A stretch of 6,913 bases of DNA from the NCBI GenBank assembly GCA_002502785.1, contig DAQG01000067.1, positions 1 through 6,913 on the forward strand, in the 5' to 3' direction. Under the pieces are notes generated by a model. The model made no database searches. It was given only the letters and a program-made list of their open reading frames with translations, and was not told the origin of the DNA. The position numbers and the translations under genes are program-made. Source of the DNA: Methanothrix harundinacea. GTDB lineage: Archaea > Halobacteriota > Methanosarcinia > Methanotrichales > Methanotrichaceae. This document shows positions 1 through 4,724 of the stretch, one piece after another (within the stretch, counting starts at the first letter, position 1; each line of letters begins with the position of its first letter).

Positions 1-7
1 TCCGATC

Positions 8-478
8 CTACAAGTTAAATGTTATTTCGTATGCAGGACCTAATCCTATGTTTTGAATGCCCAAATATATGAGTTGATGAAACTCACTTTTTTGTTGAAT
101 ATCTACGGCGATATTGGGTTCTGTCTGAGACTTCCTTATCGCTCTATTTTCATTTGCTATCATAACGGTAGCTACTACTAATATAAGCGATAATAAAATA
201 TTAAAAATCCAATTATGTGAATCCGCAAAAACTGAAATAGATATTAATATGCTTGAGACAGTCCAACAATTCGAAACTAGGTTTAGAAAAATGCCGAGTA
301 AAGCCTTAAATCCGTAAAAAACGATCGTTTTCAGCGACAAAAGTAATTGCGAGACAGCTTCGCCTTCTTCAGACCCAGTTTGAAAGGTAACGTTTTCCCC
401 ATCTTGAATTGCAGTGCTAACTACGGGCAGAAGCAACATCACCACTAGGACGGTGTTCAATCTATTAGGGAATACCAT
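8..478 (-). CDS. Small membrane protein of unknown function, probably C-terminally truncated
   Basis: I do not recognise a named family. The 156-residue product starts with a signal-peptide-like segment: Arg6, a hydrophobic core at about 9-20, and a plausible cleavage after STA at 21-23. Further hydrophobic stretches lie at about 43-66, 72-84 and 90-108, so it is probably an integral membrane protein. After the last one comes a basic patch (NRAIRKSQ) and then the start of what looks like a beta-rich soluble domain (residues 120-156, containing NIGLGPAYEITF). Proteins of this general build that I know continue well past the GLGPAY segment, but here TAG at 8-10 ends the frame six residues later. 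It may therefore be truncated, though the window edge prevents checking. No clear Shine-Dalgarno precedes ATG 476-478; an AT-rich TATA-like stretch lies around 525-545. The gene is much more AT-rich than its neighbours, suggesting separate acquisition. Confidence 0.6.
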   Translation of the reverse strand: MVFPNRLNTVLVVMLLLPVVSTAIQDGENVTFQTGSEEGEAVSQLLLSLKTIVFYGFKALLGIFLNLVSNCWTVSSILISISVFADSHNWIFNILLSLILVVATVMIANENRAIRKSQTEPNIAVDIQQKSEFHQLIYLGIQNIGLGPAYEITFNL

Positions 479-734
479 TTGTTTGATCTATCTAATTTCA
501 TCTACGAAAAAGCTTTAGGTGGGGCCAAATATTATATTTTGTACAAGAAGATTACATTTATGAAATTGAAGCTTATGCTTCATTTTTCCCAGATCCATCT
601 CTAGATTGAGGTTTGAGTGTGCAGTTACAGAGCATCAGAGAGGATCTCTAACAGGAAGATGGTCCAACGGCCGGGTAAATTCGCCCCCCAATCTTATCTC
701 GCCGCCTCCGGTGCCGCCCGGGTGCCCGCGCCCC
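479..734. other. Gene-free spacer; switch from AT-rich to GC-rich DNA
   Basis: No convincing gene on either strand. The left part carries the probable minus-strand promoter of the membrane protein gene (AT-rich stretch about 525-545). At 567-587 there is a short hairpin with a T-run. From about 680 the composition becomes strongly GC-rich, which marks the start of the upstream DNA of nucleotidyltransferase copy 1. Confidence 0.5.
567..587 (+). terminator. Hairpin followed by T-run
   Basis: TGAAGC at 567-572 pairs with GCTTCA at 577-582 around a TTAT loop and is followed directly by TTTTT at 583-587. This has intrinsic-terminator form for rightward transcription. No plus-strand gene precedes it in the window, so it may stop an unseen transcript or be incidental. 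Confidence 0.3.
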
Positions 735-804
735 TCGCCCTCCAGCCACAAATCGCCCTCCGCCGAACGTGACGCCATCCCCGAAAGGCAGGGCGTGGGA
801 AACG

Positions 805-819
805 ATGATGTCGGATCAC
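805..819. promoter_or_regulatory. Degenerate operator-like palindrome, copy 1
   Basis: ATGATG-TCG-GATCAC is the counterpart of the perfect palindrome before copies 2 and 3. The TGAT and ATCA parts of the arms survive, while the inner positions have changed. It is followed by a T/A-rich box at about 825-837 (TTTTTAAAAATAG) in the TATA-like position. Confidence 0.4.
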
Positions 820-864
820 CCCCCTTTTTAAAAATAGCCCGAAGACGAATTCTAGGCGGGATAT

Positions 865-1119
865 CTGGCCGACCAGATCGAAGAGCTGCGCGAGAAGGTC
901 CTCGCCGTCCTGCGGAGAAATGACGTTAAGAGGGCCGCTTTCTTCGGGTCGATCGTCCGGGGCGAGATGACCGAGGAGAGCGACGTGGACATCCTGGTGG
1001 AGTTTGCGGGTCGAAAGAGCCTGATGGACCTCTTGGGCCTTAAGATCGCGGCTCTCGGAGGCGATCGACCGGGAGGTGGACGTCCTCACCCGCGGTTCGC
1101 TTCACCCACTGCTGAAAGT
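865..1119 (+). pseudogene. mntA-like nucleotidyltransferase antitoxin, copy 1, broken
   Basis: The frame from 865 reads LADQIEELREKVLAVL and then a full nucleotidyltransferase core with GS-X10-DVD (GSIVRGEMTEESDVDILVEF), almost identical to the intact gene at 4082. Three lesions argue that it is dead. The start codon is CTG (865-867) where copies 2 and 3 have ATG, with an in-frame TAG just upstream at 853-855 and no ATG, GTG or TTG start before the motif. One extra base near 1050 shifts the frame, so the conserved EAIDREVDVLT and SLHPLLK segments lie in the next frame. No hepT follows: homology ends at about 1119, where the 3' end of a minus-strand hicB-like gene begins. The family is the MntA/DUF-type minimal nucleotidyltransferase, antitoxin to HEPN toxins. 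Confidence 0.8.
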
Positions 1120-1373
1120 CAGACAACGGAGACCTGCTCGTCGGTGACGCCGATCTTGTGCTCGCCCATCGGTGGAATCGGAAGCCCCCTCTGGAGCCTT
1201 GCCACGATCCACTCCTCGATGACCTCGATCAGCACCTTGCGGCACTCCTCCACCGTCTTTCCCGATGCCCAGACGCCGGGCAGCTCTGGGACCGAGGCGA
1301 AGTACGGCTCGTCGTCCTCGATCACCTTATACTCGGCCCTGGCGAGCGCCGTCTCCACGTATTCTGAAAACAT
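1119..1373 (-). CDS. HicB-family antitoxin-like protein, orphan
   Basis: The 84-residue product matches the HicB fold signature: a partly degraded RNase H-like domain with YFASVPELPGVWASGKTVEEC at residues 24-44 and a following helix VLIEVIEEWIVARLQRGLPIP at 47-67. HicB proteins neutralise HicA mRNA interferases. No HicA-like gene lies on either side, and there is no room for a C-terminal DNA-binding domain, so this is a short, solitary HicB-like protein as often seen in archaea. Its role here is inferred; it could be an orphan antitoxin or a non-TA HicB-like protein. A TATA-like CTTTAAAG (1392-1399) lies about 23 bases before ATG 1371-1373 and there is no Shine-Dalgarno, which fits a leaderless transcript. 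Its stop codon abuts the broken end of mnt copy 1. Confidence 0.75.
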   Translation of the reverse strand: MFSEYVETALARAEYKVIEDDEPYFASVPELPGVWASGKTVEECRKVLIEVIEEWIVARLQRGLPIPPMGEHKIGVTDEQVSVV

Positions 1374-1391
1374 GTCATCTGACCGTAATAA

Positions 1392-1399
1392 CTTTAAAG
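1392..1399 (-). promoter_or_regulatory. TATA box for the hicB-like gene
   Basis: CTTTAAAG on the minus strand is centred about 23 bases upstream of the start codon at 1373. Archaeal TATA boxes act about 25 bases before the transcript start, so transcription would begin at or beside the ATG, giving a leaderless message. This is consistent with the missing ribosome binding site. Confidence 0.4.
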
Positions 1400-1421
1400 G
1401 GATTTAACGCTTGGGGGCGGC

Positions 1422-1670
1422 TCAGGCCTGGCTCTTCGTCCCGAACCTTCTGGCGGCGTTGAGGAAGGTCATCCCCACAACCTCCCCCTTCTCGCGCCTG
1501 ATTATGACGTCGTCGTCGGCAAGCTCTGAGTCGTCGGCCCGGCTCGGCCTCTTGAAGTTCACGTAAAGCACGTCCGCCTCTTCGTCGTAATCGACCCAGA
1601 TCTTCTTATGGGAGATGCCCAGCAGATGGGGCACCAGCGCCGAGACCTTCTCTACCTCTGCCGCGCCCAT
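1422..1670 (-). CDS. DUF2283 family protein, candidate antitoxin
   Basis: The 82-residue product carries the DUF2283 pattern: KIWVDYDEEADVLYVNFKRP at residues 23-42, an acidic turn, then DDVIIRREKGEVVGMTFLNA at 53-72. DUF2283 proteins are small and of unknown biochemical role, often found next to small toxin-like genes. The start at 1668-1670 is well supported by AAGGAGGT, seven bases upstream. The gene overlaps the end of the upstream nuclease-fold gene by 19 bases (1652-1670), so the two are almost certainly co-transcribed and translationally coupled. That arrangement, plus the partner, suggests a TA pair with this as the antitoxin; that is inference. The family call is firm, the function is not. 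Confidence 0.8.
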   Translation of the reverse strand: MGAAEVEKVSALVPHLLGISHKKIWVDYDEEADVLYVNFKRPSRADDSELADDDVIIRREKGEVVGMTFLNAARRFGTKSQA

Positions 1671-1963
1671 ATCTTCGACCTCCTTTCAAGCTGCTTCGTC
1701 CTTCTCGTGAGAAACGCCGTGATTACGAAGCCATCCTTTTGGCTCACCTCTTTATAAACCACGACCAGATATTTATCGGTTTGCACCTCTCTCGTTGCCA
1801 GAAGCTCACCGGACTCGGCTTCATAGATTGCGTCAGGGTCCTCTACGGTCTCAAGGACGTCGGAATAGAGACCCGCCATCTCGGTGTGAGATTCGGTTAT
1901 GTGGAGCCATCGTTCATCTGGCAGCCGAATTGGGACACCATTCTTCGATCTGACCTTTTCCAT
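1652..1963 (-). CDS. Small nuclease-fold protein, candidate toxin of a TA pair
   Basis: The 103-residue product resembles small proteins assigned to the barnase/EndoU/RelE-like nuclease superfamily (PBECR or DUF4258 type); the exact family is from memory and uncertain. Visible marks are RWLHITESHTEM with His21 and His26, a strand-rich middle (GELLATREV, KYLVVVYKEV) and a C-terminal DGFVITAFLTRR at 77-88 where such folds keep Thr and Arg. A longer frame opens at ATG 2041, but I place the start at 1963 because GGAGG (1971-1975) lies seven bases before it. Also, the TATA box at 2053-2060 would start transcription downstream of 2041. It is first in a two-gene unit with the DUF2283 gene, overlapping by 19 bases. 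RNA cleavage as its activity is inferred only. Confidence 0.65.
   Translation of the reverse strand: MEKVRSKNGVPIRLPDERWLHITESHTEMAGLYSDVLETVEDPDAIYEAESGELLATREVQTDKYLVVVYKEVSQKDGFVITAFLTRRTKQLERRSKIWARQR
1678..1685 (-). promoter_or_regulatory. Ribosome binding site of the DUF2283 gene
   Basis: AAGGAGGT on the minus strand ends seven bases before ATG 1668-1670. It lies inside the coding sequence of the upstream gene. It fixes the start and implies strong independent initiation of the downstream partner. Confidence 0.75.
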
Positions 1964-1970
1964 GAAAGCG

Positions 1971-1975
1971 CCTCC
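1971..1975 (-). promoter_or_regulatory. Ribosome binding site that sets the toxin-candidate start
   Basis: GGAGG on the minus strand lies seven bases before ATG 1961-1963. No comparable site precedes the longer start at 2041, so this motif decides the start codon. Confidence 0.65.
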
Positions 1976-2052
1976 GACACCCACAGGCTCTGGGGTAGGA
2001 CGACATATCAGCCCTGACACCCGATACCACGATAGTCTCATGGGTATGCGAT

Positions 2053-2060
2053 CTTATAAA
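2053..2060 (-). promoter_or_regulatory. TATA box for the toxin-candidate/DUF2283 operon
   Basis: TTTATAAG on the minus strand is a close match to archaeal TATA boxes. The transcript would begin near 2030, giving a leader of about 65-70 bases before ATG 1963 and excluding the ATG at 2041 as a start. Confidence 0.5.
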
Positions 2061-2113
2061 TGAATCTGCATCCTACCACCGTATCTTGAAACCTCCCACC
2101 CTCAGGCAGCAGC

Positions 2114-2445
2114 TCCTCCGACGGCGCCGTCCGAGCGTCTCCCGCCGAAATGGCGCCATCCTCGAAAGGAGCGCGGCGGAAAAGGTGATATCGTATCACC
2201 GCCCTATCTTCAAAAATAGCTGAAAGAGGGATTCGAGGCGGAAGATATGACCGACGAGACTGGAGAGCTGCGCGAAAAGGTCCTCGCCGTCCTGCGGAGA
2301 AATGACGTTAAGAGGGCCGCCCTCTTCGGGTCGATCGTCCGGGGCGAGATGACCGACGAAAGCGACGTGGAGGTCCTGGTGGAGTTTGCGGATCGAAAGA
2401 GCCTGATGGACCTCTCGGGGCGGAAGATCGCGGCTCGCGGAGGCG
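2114..2445 (+). repeat. Mnt cassette copy 2 (3'-truncated)
   Basis: Second homologous segment. It matches copy 3 closely from the GC-rich spacer through the palindrome, the CTTCAAAAATAGC box and the start of the reading frame. Homology to copy 3 stops shortly after AAGATCG (2424-2430). It shares the following GCGGCTC change with copy 1, so copies 1 and 2 have a common history after splitting from copy 3. Confidence 0.75.
2185..2199. promoter_or_regulatory. Operator-like palindrome, copy 2
   Basis: GTGATA-TCG-TATCAC is a perfect 6-bp inverted repeat with a 3-bp centre. It is identical to the one before copy 3 and sits just upstream of a TATA-like CAAAAATAG (2211-2219). That is a natural place for a regulator controlling TBP/TFB access. 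Confidence 0.5.
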
Positions 2446-2537
2446 GGCGCCACAATCGGCGCCGCCCCTCCCGGGCCACTGGGCGGCGTTTTTGGGCGGT
2501 GGATTATCTGCGCTCGGTGCCTCTGAAAAAATATTGA
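2247..2537 (+). pseudogene. mntA-like nucleotidyltransferase antitoxin, copy 2, truncated
   Basis: ATG 2247 starts MTDETGELREKVLAVLRRND, nearly identical to the intact antitoxin, and GS-X10 is followed by DVE instead of DVD, so the second metal-binding Asp is now Glu. After KSLMDLSGRKIA (about residue 62) homology ends. The remaining ~34 residues (GGGRHNRRRPSRATG... to KKY) are an arginine-rich translation of GC-rich spacer-like DNA. The segment with the third catalytic Asp (EVDVLT in the intact copy) is gone and no HEPN gene follows. A terminator-like hairpin at 2461-2493 falls inside the frame. It may be expressed as a 96-residue fragment, but I expect no transferase activity. The promoter, palindrome and start codon remain intact. 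Confidence 0.8.
2461..2493 (+). terminator. GC-rich hairpin plus T-run inside mnt copy 2
   Basis: GCCGCCC (2461-2467) pairs perfectly with GGGCGGC (2481-2487), followed by G and TTTTT (2489-2493). This is an intrinsic-terminator form for rightward transcription. It would cut the transcript of the truncated copy before its nominal stop codon. Confidence 0.45.
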
Positions 2538-2564
2538 AGGCAATTTTTAGGATATCGCATCCTA
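2526..2564 (-). terminator. Probable terminator of the S-layer-type gene
   Basis: On the minus strand, AGGAT-GCGAT-ATCCT follows the end of the frame and is followed by a weak ATTG-CCTT-CAAT hairpin and a T6 run (2526-2531). Archaea often terminate at U-rich tracts, so this is a reasonable end for the leftward transcript. Confidence 0.4.
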
Positions 2565-3038
2565 GACATTTGTCGGAGTTTCGGAGATCTGCCAGATCCC
2601 GTCGACGATGGCCACGTCCCGCTCAGTTCCCCGGAAGGAGCTCTTGAAGTGGACCGCTATCACGACGACATCCTCGGCGTCGCCCAGATCCCTGGTGTAG
2701 GTGTAGGTTTTGTCCTTCACAGTGGCGCATGGTGTCTCGACCTTGATCACTGCAGCGTCGACAACCTTACCACCCCTGAGAAGCTCGACGTAAACTTTGT
2801 TGCCATCCAGGTCGATAGCCTCGATGACCAGCTCGTAGCCTTCTTCCAGTCTCAGATGGTCAGGGGTGGTTAAGACGTGATCCTCAACGTCGTTGATCAG
2901 CACCCGTGAAGTCAGGTTGTGTTTTGTAAGGTCTGGGTCTTTCGAGATGCCGTACAGGCAGCCGTCCTCATCGTAGGCAGCAAAGTGCCCCACTCCCTGC
3001 GAGTCGACGGCCCAGAAGTGGCCCCACTCGTCCAGCTG
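2562..3038 (-). repeat. S-layer repeat unit 2
   Basis: From QLDEWGHFWAVD to DGIWQISETPTNV. It is homologous to unit 1 along its full length and uninterrupted. It gives the reference Glu codon (VYVELL) for the TAG in unit 1. Confidence 0.75.
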
Positions 3039-3563
3039 GAAATTTCGCCACTGTGGAACCTGTATCTCTCCGTTCCCGATCTCGATGGGGGTTTCGGAGA
3101 TCTGCCAGATCCCGTCGAAGGTGGCCGCGTCCCGGTCGGCTCCACGGAAGGCGTTCTTGAAGTGGACCGCTATTATGACGATCCCCTGGCTTTCCCCCAC
3201 GTCTCGAGCGTAGGTGTATGTCAGATCGTCTAGGGTGGCCTCTTTGCCATAGGCGTCACCGTCGGTGCAGACCAGTCCAGAGTCGACTATAAAGCCGTCC
3301 TTGAAAAGCTAGACGTAGACCCTGTTGCCGTCCAGATCGACGGACCCGATCACCAGCTCGTAGCCCTCCTCCAGTTCCAAAGGGATACCGGCGGTTAAGA
3401 CGCGATCCTCAACGTCGTTGATCAGCACCCGAGATAGATGGTTGTGTTTCGTCAGGTCGAAGTCTTTTGAGTTAGCCCAGAGATAGCCGTCTTCGGTGTA
3501 GGCAGCAAAAAGCCTCTCGCCCTGAAAGTCGACGGTCCAGAAACGGCCCCAATCCTCAAGCTG
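3039..3563 (-). repeat. S-layer repeat unit 1 (contains TAG)
   Basis: From QLEDWGRFWTVD through DGIWQISETPIEI plus a linker (IGNGEIQVPQWRNF) to unit 2. The TAG at 3309-3311 replaces a codon that is GAG in unit 2; the flanking residues VYV and L-x-x-G stay conserved. Confidence 0.75.
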
Positions 3564-3689
3564 GAACTCCTCCATCAAGGCGATTTGGGAGACGTTCTCG
3601 GTCGAGGCGTCAGCACCACAAGTTGTACCGGTGAAGAGCACGCTCAGAGCCAAAAAGGCCAGAATCACTTTGCAAGTAGCGATTTCAAT

Positions 3690-3695
3690 ACCTCC
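3690..3695 (-). promoter_or_regulatory. Strong Shine-Dalgarno with no proper start codon behind it
   Basis: GGAGGT (within AAAAGGAGGT) on the minus strand is followed six bases later by ATC (3681-3683), in frame with the S-layer-type gene. The first accepted start, GTG at 3666-3668, is 21 bases from the site, too far. ATC may be a mutated ATG, which would give MATCKVILAFLALSV, a better signal peptide with Lys5. Confidence 0.5.
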
Positions 3696-3943
3696 TTTTG
3701 ATGACAGTCCTCTCCTTTTACGTAAAAATCTTTTCTTCTTTAGTTTAAATTATTAACTGTTTTTGAGGCTAGATGGGGTTTACGGGTCAGCGTCAAGTTC
3801 GAAGAGCACCTGTGAGACAGCCTTCGGGCTGTTATCAGCGTATATTTAAGCCGCCCTCAAAGCGGAACCACGAATCGATCCGCCCTCCTCATCCCCCGAC
3901 CGGCGCCGGCAGTTGCCCCTCACCCGGCGCCGCCCAGGCACCC
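3696..3943. other. Divergent spacer between S-layer pseudogene and mnt cassette 3
   Basis: No gene on either strand that I accept. The left part (3716-3755) is AT-rich with TTTAAAC-type boxes suited to the leftward gene. A UUCG hairpin lies at 3817-3832 and a near-palindromic TATATTTAAG at 3841-3850 that could serve as a TATA box in either direction. From about 3890 it is GC-rich spacer homologous in part to the DNA before mnt copy 1. Confidence 0.45.
3817..3832. other. Perfect hairpin with TTCG loop
   Basis: ACAGCC-TTCG-GGCTGT forms a 6-bp stem closed by C-TTCG-G, the exceptionally stable UUCG tetraloop when read as plus-strand RNA. It is not followed by a T-run on the plus strand. On the minus strand it lies about 20-30 bases downstream of the TTAAATATA box, so it could sit at the 5' end of a leftward transcript. 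Confidence 0.35.
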
Positions 3944-4018
3944 TCGCCCCTCGACCACCGGACGGAAAACGCCCTCCGCCAAACAGCGCCATCCTCCGAA
4001 AGCAGCGCGGCGGAAAAG

Positions 4019-4033
4019 GTGATATCGTATCAC
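4019..4033. promoter_or_regulatory. Operator-like palindrome of the mntA-hepT operon
   Basis: GTGATA-TCG-TATCAC has perfect 6-bp arms and is identical to the copy 2 site. It lies ten bases before the TATA-like TTCAAAAATAG (4043-4053). Conservation between a live and a truncated cassette, while the spacer around it has diverged, suggests a binding site; the protein that would bind is unknown. Confidence 0.5.
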
Positions 4034-4042
4034 CTCCCTATC

Positions 4043-4053
4043 TTCAAAAATAG
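4043..4053 (+). promoter_or_regulatory. TATA-like box of the mntA-hepT operon
   Basis: TTCAAAAATAG is centred about 33 bases before ATG 4082, predicting a transcript start near 4074 and a leader of only a few bases. The same box occurs at the same place in copies 1 and 2. An alternative distal box is TATATTTAAG at 3841-3850, which would give a ~210-base leader. Confidence 0.4.
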
Positions 4054-4081
4054 CCGAAAGAGGGAATTCGAGGCGGAAGGT

Positions 4082-4369
4082 ATGACCGACGAGACTGAAG
4101 AGCTGCGCGAGAAGGTCCTCGCCGTCCTGCGGAGAAATGACGTGAAGAGGGCCGCCTTCTTCGGGTCGATCGTCCGGGGCGAGATGACCGACGAAAGCGA
4201 CGTGGACATCCTGGTGGAGTTTGCGGGTCGAAAGAGCCTGATGGACCTCTCGGGCCTGAAGATCGAGCTGGAGGAGGCGATCGACCGGGAGGTGGACGTC
4301 CTCACATATGCTTCCCTCCATCCCCTCCTCAAAGAGAGAATCCTGGAGGAGCAGGTCCCGATACTATGA
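4082..4369 (+). CDS. mntA: MntA-type minimal nucleotidyltransferase antitoxin
   Basis: The 95-residue protein is a minimal DNA-polymerase-beta-like nucleotidyltransferase. The GS-X10-DXD motif is complete (Gly28-Ser29, Asp40, Asp42), and the third acidic residue is Asp72 in REVDVLT. In characterised MntA-HepT systems this enzyme uses ATP to AMPylate the Tyr of the HEPN toxin's R-X4-H-X-Y motif, blocking its RNase activity in the cytoplasm. The frame is open back to 3773, but that extension is proline- and arginine-rich translation of non-coding spacer. Copies 2 and 3 agree on ATG 4082, and similarity to known MNT proteins begins there. AGGCGG lies five bases upstream. The stop overlaps the start of hepT as ATGA. 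Two broken relatives occur upstream in the window; their fragments could in principle titrate the regulator or the toxin. Confidence 0.9.
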   Translation: MTDETEELREKVLAVLRRNDVKRAAFFGSIVRGEMTDESDVDILVEFAGRKSLMDLSGLKIELEEAIDREVDVLTYASLHPLLKERILEEQVPIL

Positions 4370-4707
4370 GGAAAGATCCCGAGGTATTTCTAGCTCACAT
4401 CCTGGAGTCGATCGATTTGATCGAGGGCTATTCAGAGGGCAAAACTCTGGAGGAGTTTATAGAATCGTCCCAGCTCCAGGACGCCATAATTCGCAGGATC
4501 GAGATCATCGGCGAGGCCGTCAAAAACCTGCCCGAAGATTTTAAGAGTGATCATCCCGAGATCGCATGGCAGAAGATCGCCGGCATGAGGGACGTGCTGA
4601 TTCATCAGTACTTCGGAGTTGATCTCGCACTTACCTGGGACGTCATCCAGAGTGACATACCAGATCTGAAGCTGAACATTTTCCGGATCAAAGAGGGGAT
4701 GAAATAG
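4366..4707 (+). CDS. hepT: HepT-type HEPN toxin (DUF86 family RNase)
   Basis: The 113-residue, all-helical HEPN protein has the catalytic motif R-X4-H-X-Y at Arg75, His80 and Tyr82 (RDVLIHQY), followed by FGVD as is usual in this DUF86/HepT family. Other family marks are IIRRIEIIGEAVKNLPEDFK at 41-60 and IAWQKIAGMRD at 66-76. HepT toxins are metal-independent RNases, and Tyr82 is the expected AMPylation target of the partner MntA. The start ATG 4366 overlaps the mntA stop by four bases, so translation is coupled and the antitoxin is made first. Length and motif are complete, so I expect an active toxin. TAG at 4705-4707 ends it at normal length. This is the only HEPN gene in the window, although three mnt copies are present. 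Confidence 0.9.
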   Translation: MRKDPEVFLAHILESIDLIEGYSEGKTLEEFIESSQLQDAIIRRIEIIGEAVKNLPEDFKSDHPEIAWQKIAGMRDVLIHQYFGVDLALTWDVIQSDIPDLKLNIFRIKEGMK

Positions 4708-4724
4708 AAGATATCTATTTACCA

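Larger units (their letters stand above)
735..1119 (+). repeat. Mnt cassette copy 1 (most decayed of three)
   Basis: First of three directly oriented, homologous segments in the window (others at about 2114-2445 and 3944-4369). Homology covers about 130 bases of upstream DNA (GC-rich spacer, palindrome, TATA-like site) as well as the nucleotidyltransferase reading frame. This copy is the most diverged upstream. Boundaries are approximate, aligned by eye. Confidence 0.75.
2562..3668 (-). pseudogene. S-layer (DUF1608-type) repeat protein, interrupted by TAG
   Basis: The single frame encodes a signal-peptide-like N terminus (VILAFLALSVLFTG, then a cut near CGA-DAS) and two tandem homologous units. 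Each runs from QL-x-x-WG-x-FW through LTKHN-x-x-SRVLINDVED, LEEGYELVI-x-x-xDLDGN, TYTY-x-RDLG and VIAVHF to DGIWQISETP. These are the conserved landmarks of the Methanosarcinales S-layer domain (PF07752/DUF1608), but only about its C-terminal half per unit. TAG at 3309-3311 breaks unit 1 after GNRVYV; unit 2 has GAG (Glu) at that point, and the frame continues intact past it for about 36 codons into MGESQG. The gene ends at TAG 2562, just after the QISETP landmark. With GTG as first start and a probable lost start upstream, it looks like a young pseudogene of a secreted cell-surface protein, unless TAG is read through. Confidence 0.75.
3944..4369 (+). repeat. Mnt cassette copy 3 (intact)
   Basis: Third homologous segment, and the only one followed by hepT. 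It is the reference for judging damage in the copies at about 735-1119 and 2114-2445. Confidence 0.75.

Noticed and set aside
606..923. Plus-strand frame before mnt copy 1
   Set aside because: It covers spacer, palindrome and the start of the mnt copy in the wrong frame, with spacer-type composition.
1964..2041. Longer start (ATG 2041) for the nuclease-fold gene
   Set aside because: No ribosome site there. GGAGG sits seven bases before ATG 1963, and the TATA box at 2053-2060 would start transcription downstream of 2041.
3780..3815. tRNA-like GTTCGAA near 3797
   Set aside because: The flanking bases do not form a T stem and no acceptor or anticodon arm can be built.
3773..4081. N-terminal extension of the intact mntA frame back to ATG 3773
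   Set aside because: The translation is proline- and arginine-rich spacer, crosses the palindrome and TATA-like box, and is not preserved as a frame in the other copies. ATG 4082 matches copy 2 and the family start.
694..4332. Long minus-strand frames opposite each mnt copy, giving similar proteins
   Set aside because: They resemble each other only because the plus-strand genes are repeated. GC-rich coding DNA readily leaves antisense frames open, and no family signature is visible.
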